From Bryobacterales bacterium (GTDB taxonomy: Bacteria; Acidobacteriota; Terriglobia; Bryobacterales; Bryobacteraceae), in contig JADLDI010000057.1 in assembly GCA_020846745.1 (NCBI GenBank), positions 1 through 64,000 on the forward strand: 64,000 nucleotides of DNA. The letters are read 5' to 3'. Both the position numbers and the translations under genes were made by a program. The notes beneath the pieces were generated by a model. It was not told the DNA's origin. It saw nothing but the letters and a program-made list of their open reading frames with translations, and made no database searches. Each line of letters opens with the position of its first letter. Position 1 is the first letter of the stretch. Below are positions 59,601 through 64,000 of the stretch, in pieces.

Positions 59601-59920
59601 ACCTCGAGACCGAAATCGAGACGCGCTACCTGGTTGACTTCCAGTCGTACGCCCTCGCGGCGCGATTGCCGGAAACCCAGTTTGGAAACGCTGATGTTAT
59701 ACGTGTCCGGCGACAGGAACGGAACCGTGAAACTCCCCGCTTCGTTGCTGTTCACTTTACGTTCGGTATTCGTCGAGGCGCTGATAACCGTGATTTCGGC
59801 GTCAGCGACCGCCGCACCGCTCTTGTCGGTGATGTTACCGGTGATTTGTGAAGTTGCCTGGCCGAATAGAACGGCCGAGAAGGCGTAGAAACACAGTACG
59901 CCGGGGCGGACAAGGCTCAT
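56606..59920 (-). CDS. Oar-like TonB-dependent receptor with N-terminal carboxypeptidase-regulatory domain
   Basis: 'GQATSQITGNITDKSGAAVADAEITV', 'VIEQKAIEDLPLNGRNFVQLA', C-terminal 'FNLFNTPQFG...RQVQLGLRFSF'. Confidence 0.92.
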   Translation of the reverse strand: MSLVRPGVLCFYAFSAVLFGQATSQITGNITDKSGAAVADAEITVISASTNTERKVNSNEAGSFTVPFLSPDTYNISVSKLGFRQSRREGVRLEVNQVARLDFGLEVGAVSETVEVTGAAPLIESDTSSIGQVIEQKAIEDLPLNGRNFVQLAILGPGVVGVGFGAQGTIMSGTRPDDLRPGSELFSNGNRENSNNFLMDGVDNNERLTLSITLRPSVEAVREFKIQTNMFAADQGRNSGATVNVITKSGSNDWHGTAYEFLRNDKLDARNYFAPTNFNKPAFRQKQFGANLGGKIIPNKVFFFANYEGYRRRQERPSVGTVPTAAMRQGDFSGVRPIFDPVTTRATPGTASGYTRDRFPGDIIPQSRWDPLSVKFMNAYPLPQTSALTNNYTAILKDVQRWDQGDGRIDWNWNEKNQVFGRFSQQNTITTRPSTFPNVNLAGLSQPVSLGNEDTFAGDSYLRAYNAVASWVRTFTPTLIMEAKMGFNRFNLDFRQEGAVPGSKLGEQVGFKNANQGPQADGIPIISPGGYFGIGQTRSLPILRIQNTFNPRLDFTKLQGKHSLKFGFEIRRRQITQFQTNRGNGRFNYGRTFSDDPNNAASTGETMAAFLLGAPSLIEQDFTLVFPGFRYTEWAGYIQDDWKVTSKFTLNLGLRYEYDSPITEVANRMTNFDPVSAKLLIAGFNTDAATGIKADKNNFGPRLGFAYQARPSTVVRGGYGVFYNPPNSESVYMRRHRQLPFGPIVTPDINQFNPNFRKMSQGFDPIPVLDFNIVANNPTGAMLAVDPNLRSAYIQQYNFQVQQQLPKDLVAKIGYVGNIGRRLDFSWNYNQPVPGPGANNPRRPLYGIAPNVTDVTYLTFDGKANYNSLQASLERRFKAIGFVSSYTWSHAIDDVANAFGGADNGPIPQDRRCRQCDRGDSGFDIRHRFTTSMNWALPFGKGRKWSSGARALDTAFGGWDTNFIFTAQTGLPFTPALNSSVSNAGGSRPDRLKSGKIDNPDPFLWFDTSLGPNGAWGVPAIYTFGNGGRNILRGPGRINFDWSLFKDFSPSEKWRMQFRAEMFNLFNTPQFGTPNGAVGNPAAGRITSTVGPNRQVQLGLRFSF

Positions 59921-60025
59921 AGATCTATAACCCCTTAGACTTGGTCTTTTTGGGAAGCAAAGACGTCGTACAAGTATATTCACACTGCTTCGTAACCGTT
60001 GTCAAAACGGTTTGCCGCGCGAACC

Positions 60026-61009
60026 TTAGCCGGCCAGCCCTGGTACGCCCCCAACGGTGGGTGCAAGCTTGACAGCTCTTACGATCGCCTGTTCCACCGC
60101 TTCCGCCGCCGCCACCCCTAATGCCATCAGATCCGCCTGCTTCGTGCCGGCGCTGAGGGCGAACACGACATCGCCATCCGCCGTTGTCCACACCGGCGAG
60201 ATCGACCGCGCCATCCCGATGCTCCCCAACGCCGCCAGCTTCGAAGCGGCCACCTTGTTCAGCCGCGCGTTCGTCGCCACAACGACCAGTGTCGTGTTGC
60301 CCCCGGTCCGCGACCGTGCCCGTGTGCCCCGCTTCAGCACGGCCGCCGAATCGGCAAACTCCTGCGATGCTGCCGATACCCGCGTCCCCGCCAAGATCTT
60401 GCCCGTCGCCGGTTCGCGCACATCCCCCAGCGCGTTCACCACCGCCAGCGCCGAAACCAGCACACCCGCGTAACTCCCCTCGAGCGCCACCGTCGCCGTC
60501 CCCAACCCGGACTTCATGGCATGCGACATCCCCATCACTTTGCCCACCGTGGCGCCCGTGCCCGCGCCGACGGCGCCTTCCTTCACGGCTTCCTCGCCTG
60601 CCTTCCCGGCATCCGCGCTCGCCGCCGCTGCCGCCGCTTCGCCCATCTCGCGCGTAGGCCGCGCGTTCGGCTTCCCGATGCCGAGGTCGTAAATCACAGC
60701 GCCCGCCACGAGCGGCACCACGGCCGATGGCATCTTGTACCCGATGCCGCGAGCCTCGAGCACCCGGCGCACACCGCTCGCCGACTCCAGACCATAAGCG
60801 CTTCCGCCCGTCAGCACGATCGCGTGAATCCGCTCCGTCACGTGGCCCGGCGTCAGTAGATCCCATTCCGTCGACCCCGTCGCCGACCCTCTGATGTCAA
60901 TCCCGCCCACCGCCCCGTTCGGACACAGGATCGCCGTACAACCGGTTACGCCCTGCAGGTCGGTCGCGTGGCCCACCAGAATCCCGTCTATATCGGTGAG
61001 CCCTTTCAT
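60026..61009 (-). CDS. P1 (DmpA-like) peptidase
   Basis: 'LTDIDGILVGHATD..TGCTAILCPNGAVGGIDIRGSATGSTEWDLLTPGH', 'VLTGGSAYGLESASGV', 'NTTLVVVATNARLNK'. Confidence 0.9.
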   Translation of the reverse strand: MKGLTDIDGILVGHATDLQGVTGCTAILCPNGAVGGIDIRGSATGSTEWDLLTPGHVTERIHAIVLTGGSAYGLESASGVRRVLEARGIGYKMPSAVVPLVAGAVIYDLGIGKPNARPTREMGEAAAAAASADAGKAGEEAVKEGAVGAGTGATVGKVMGMSHAMKSGLGTATVALEGSYAGVLVSALAVVNALGDVREPATGKILAGTRVSAASQEFADSAAVLKRGTRARSRTGGNTTLVVVATNARLNKVAASKLAALGSIGMARSISPVWTTADGDVVFALSAGTKQADLMALGVAAAEAVEQAIVRAVKLAPTVGGVPGLAG

Positions 61010-61055
61010 AGTTACAAGTCCAACCGTATGCTAGCATCGCCATTAGAAACCCATC

Positions 61056-61817
61056 GTGCTCGACATCCTCAAAGGCCCTCTCTACACGATCCAGGGTTTC
61101 GTCCTGCTGAGTGGCCGCGCGCTTTTGAACATTCTTCGCTCGCCCCACTACCTGAACGACATCTTCCTCCAGATGGACATTATCGGCGTGGGCAGCCTGC
61201 CGCTCATCCTGCTCACCGGTCTGTTCACCGGCGCCGTCATCACGTTGCAGATGTCCAAAACCCTCAACCAGTACGGCGCCCAGGGCGAGGTCGGCACGAT
61301 TGTCGCTGTTACCCTCGTCCGCGAACTCGGCCCCGTGCTGACAGCGCTGCTGGTTGCCGGCCGCAACGCCTCCGGCATGGCCAGCGAACTGGGCTCGATG
61401 AAAGTGACTGAGCAGATCGACGCCATGCGCGCCCTCGGCACCGATCCGGTCAAGAAACTGGTCACCCCGCGCCTTGTCGCCACGGCCACGATGCTGCCGC
61501 TGCTCACGATCATTGCCGACTTTATGGGCCTGGTCGGCGGCTACCTGGTAGCCTCCGTGATGCTCACGCTCACCACGCCGACGCAGTTCTGGTCTTCCGC
61601 TTATCAGGCGCTTGGCTTTTCAGACGTGCTGCAAGGGCTTGTCAAACCATTTACGTTTGCCATGATCATCGCGCTGGTCGGCTGCCATTACGGCATCGAA
61701 ACCTCAGGCGGAACGCAAGGCGTCGGGCGTGCCACCACACAGGCCGTAGTCGTCTCTTCCGTCTGGATCATTGTTCTCACCTTCTTCATCGGAAAGATCT
61801 TCGTCTCGTTGACCTGA
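61056..61817 (+). CDS. mlaE: MlaE-family ABC lipid transporter permease
   Basis: 'LILLTGLFTGAVITLQMSKTLNQYGAQGEVGTIVAVTLVRELGPVLTALLVAGRNASGMASELGSMKVTEQIDAM'. Confidence 0.93.
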   Translation: MLDILKGPLYTIQGFVLLSGRALLNILRSPHYLNDIFLQMDIIGVGSLPLILLTGLFTGAVITLQMSKTLNQYGAQGEVGTIVAVTLVRELGPVLTALLVAGRNASGMASELGSMKVTEQIDAMRALGTDPVKKLVTPRLVATATMLPLLTIIADFMGLVGGYLVASVMLTLTTPTQFWSSAYQALGFSDVLQGLVKPFTFAMIIALVGCHYGIETSGGTQGVGRATTQAVVVSSVWIIVLTFFIGKIFVSLT

Positions 61818-61829
61818 GTGAGAATCCCG

Positions 61830-62666
61830 ATGACCGCCGCCCCCGCCAGCACCCCTACCGGCTCCGTTCTGCGCTTTGAGAACGTTACGGTTCGTTTCGG
61901 GGACAACGCCGTTCTCAAGAACCTGAACCTCACTCTTGAAGAAGCCGACACGGTGGTGATCCTGGGCAGCGCCGGCTCCGGCAAAACCGTGCTGCTCAAA
62001 ACCGCGCTCGGCTTGATCCGCCCCGACGAAGGTTCCGTCTACCTGTTCGGCACCCGCACCGACGGCATGCGCGAGGAGGATATGGTGGAGCTTCGTTCGC
62101 GCCTCGGTATCCTTTTCCAGGAAGGCGGCCTCTTCGACTCGCTCACAATCGAAGAAAACGTCGCCTATCCGCTGCTCAACCAGAAATCGCTCGCCTGCCC
62201 GCCCGAAGATGTGCTGCCGCGCGTCACGGAAGCGCTGCGCTTCGTCGAACTCGCCCATACGCTCGAAAAAGTTCCCAGTGAACTCTCCGGAGGCATGCGC
62301 CGCCGCGTCGGCATCGCCCGCGCCATCGTCACGCAACCCGCCCTTCTCCTATATGATTCGCCCACCGCCGGCCTCGATCCGATCACCGCCAACACCATCA
62401 TGGCCTTGATCGCCAAGGAGCGCGATTTGCGCCGCACCACCACCGCCATCGCCACCCACCGCTACCAGGACGGGCAACTCCTGGCCAATTATCGCTACAA
62501 TGGCGACACCGCCGGCCTGCAGGCGGTCGACCCGGCTCGCGACGATCTGCGCACGCGCTTTATCGTGCTGAAAGACGGTGAGTTGGTGTTTGAGGGAACG
62601 CAGGCGGAATTGGAAGCGAACACGGATAGCTACATTTCCAAGTTCGCCAAGCGTTTGTCAGAATAG
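61830..62666 (+). CDS. mlaF: MlaF-family ABC ATP-binding protein
   Basis: 'ILGSAGSGKTVLLKTALGLIRPDEG', 'ELSGGMRRRVGIARAIV', 'LLYDSPTAGLDPI'. Confidence 0.93.
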   Translation: MTAAPASTPTGSVLRFENVTVRFGDNAVLKNLNLTLEEADTVVILGSAGSGKTVLLKTALGLIRPDEGSVYLFGTRTDGMREEDMVELRSRLGILFQEGGLFDSLTIEENVAYPLLNQKSLACPPEDVLPRVTEALRFVELAHTLEKVPSELSGGMRRRVGIARAIVTQPALLLYDSPTAGLDPITANTIMALIAKERDLRRTTTAIATHRYQDGQLLANYRYNGDTAGLQAVDPARDDLRTRFIVLKDGELVFEGTQAELEANTDSYISKFAKRLSE

Positions 62667-62672
62667 GGGAAG

Positions 62673-63746
62673 ATGCCGTCCGCGAATAAGGTTGCCTGGG
62701 CTCAGCTTCGTGTCGGCATCGTCGCCGCGGTCGCCATGATCCTGCTGGCCGCGCTGGTGTTGCTCATCACCGGCCGGACCAGTTTCTTCGCCCCCAAAGC
62801 CAACCTCTATACCTTTTTGAAAGACTCGGCGGCGCTCGCCAGCGGCGCGAACGTCCGCATCAACGGCATCCTCGCCGGCCGCGTCGCTTCCGTGGAACTC
62901 ACCGGCTCGACGCAACCGGATCGCGTCGTCAAGGTAACGCTCGAAGTGGAACGGCGGCTGTTGCCGCAAATACCGTCCAACTCCATCGCCGCCATGGCGG
63001 CTGAGAATCTGCTTGGATCGAAGTACATCAACATCCAAAAGGGCGATAGCCCCGTGCCGGTACAACCAGGGGCTGAACTGAAGGCGAAAGACACGTCGGA
63101 GTTCGACGAGGTGCTGCGCTCTTCCTACAACCTGTTGGGCGGCCTGCGCGCCACGCTCGAACGCATCGACCGTATCGTCGCCGTCGTCGAAAGCGGCGAA
63201 GGGTCTATCGGCAAGCTCATCTTCGACACCCAGCTTTACAACAACCTCAATCGCACCGCCGGCGAAGCCAATCGCCTCATGGCCCAGATCAACAGCGGCC
63301 AAGGCACCATCGGCAAGTTGATGTACGACGATGCCATCGTTACCGATGTCCGCAACTCCATCGCCCGGTTCAACGTCCTGCTCGACGATCTGCAAGCGGG
63401 CAAAGGCACCGCCGGGAAGCTCTTGAAAGACGAGAAACTGTACGCCGAACTGCGCAGCACAATGGCCGAATACCGCAAAATTGCCGCGGACCTCAATTCC
63501 GGCAAAGGCACCGCCGGCAAGCTCTTGAAAGACGAAGACCTGCACAAGCAGATCCTCGCCACCATGAACCGGGTCGACACGCTGTTCGACAAGATCAACT
63601 CCGGCCAGGGAACCCTCGGTCAACTGGTCGTCAACCCCCAGATGTACGAGTCGCTCAACGGGGCCTCGCGCGAAATCCACGAGTTCCTCAAAGCGTTCCG
63701 GTCGAATCCGAAGAAATATCTCTCTATCAAGCTGAACCTGTTCTAG
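62673..63746 (+). CDS. mlaD: MCE/MlaD-family substrate-binding protein
   Basis: N-term TM; MCE region 'LKDSAALASGANVRINGILAGRVASVEL'; repeated 'SGKGTAGKLLKDE' motifs. Confidence 0.9.
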   Translation: MPSANKVAWAQLRVGIVAAVAMILLAALVLLITGRTSFFAPKANLYTFLKDSAALASGANVRINGILAGRVASVELTGSTQPDRVVKVTLEVERRLLPQIPSNSIAAMAAENLLGSKYINIQKGDSPVPVQPGAELKAKDTSEFDEVLRSSYNLLGGLRATLERIDRIVAVVESGEGSIGKLIFDTQLYNNLNRTAGEANRLMAQINSGQGTIGKLMYDDAIVTDVRNSIARFNVLLDDLQAGKGTAGKLLKDEKLYAELRSTMAEYRKIAADLNSGKGTAGKLLKDEDLHKQILATMNRVDTLFDKINSGQGTLGQLVVNPQMYESLNGASREIHEFLKAFRSNPKKYLSIKLNLF

Positions 63747-63773
63747 GCGCGCCCGATCCCCTTTGCATCACCC

Positions 63774-64000
63774 ATGATTCTGGAGATTTTTCTCTGTTGT
63801 TCACCCGCCGACAGGCCGGTAGCCGACATTATTGCGGCACGCCTGTCGCATGGCGCGGAAGCCATCGTCACCGTGGACGACGGCGCTGCCGAAAGCGTCG
63901 CCTCGAAATGGGAAGGCGGGCTCTCTTCTGCCGCCATCCTGCTGCTGCTCTCGCCCGATTCCGTTCCACCCCGTGTCAGCCGCGACCATTGGGGCGACTT
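63774..64000 (+). CDS. Partial protein, possibly with a TIR-like N-terminal domain
   Basis: 'MILEIFLCCSPADRPVADIIAARLSHGAEAIVTVDDGAAESVASKWEGGLSSAAILLLLSPDSVPP..' runs off the right edge. Confidence 0.45.
   Translation, partial: MILEIFLCCSPADRPVADIIAARLSHGAEAIVTVDDGAAESVASKWEGGLSSAAILLLLSPDSVPPRVSRDHWGD

Noticed and set aside
62658-63680. 340 aa minus-strand ORF
   Set aside because: Antisense to the MlaD-family gene; repeats in it mirror the MlaD repeats.

Overview
This 64 kb window is a high-GC bacterial chromosome segment, most likely Acidobacteriota of the Solibacter/Bryobacter type. The lineage is inferred from TIGR03437-like C-terminal domains, VWFA-related TIGR03436-like proteins, Oar-like TonB receptors and 'STGPRTEEGKAKSSQNARKHGL' proteins. 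I saw no rRNA, tRNA, CRISPR array or transposase. Most of it is ordinary: ECF sigma factors, an ABC transporter, amidohydrolase, Ppx/GppA-CHAD, malQ, nuoB, nnr-tsaE, kdsB-pyrG-kdsA, a TonB receptor and Mla genes. Main points of interest: (1) a dispersed cassette in three copies (A at ~1-880, B at ~6530-6705, C at ~55010-55970) in which an invariant-spacing promoter-like motif is followed by two hairpins, the second an intrinsic-terminator-like stem, placed upstream of an uncharacterised gene; A and C are near-identical in inverted orientation ~54 kb apart and B is a solo leader without the gene. (2) A Pel-type exopolysaccharide operon (18.8-32.5 kb) with no recognisable pelC, a PelA-like protein that seems to lack catalytic motifs, and a separate Agd3/CE18-like deacetylase gene. 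(3) A rearranged 38.6-42.1 kb segment holding ParDE and BrnTA modules around a chimeric pseudogene built from the 5' end of a K+ channel gene and an internally deleted YdcF (DUF218) gene. (4) A decayed HigBA module. (5) A GC-skew switch near 6.6 kb, close to cassette copy B. All calls come from reading translations and nucleotides; no database searches were run.
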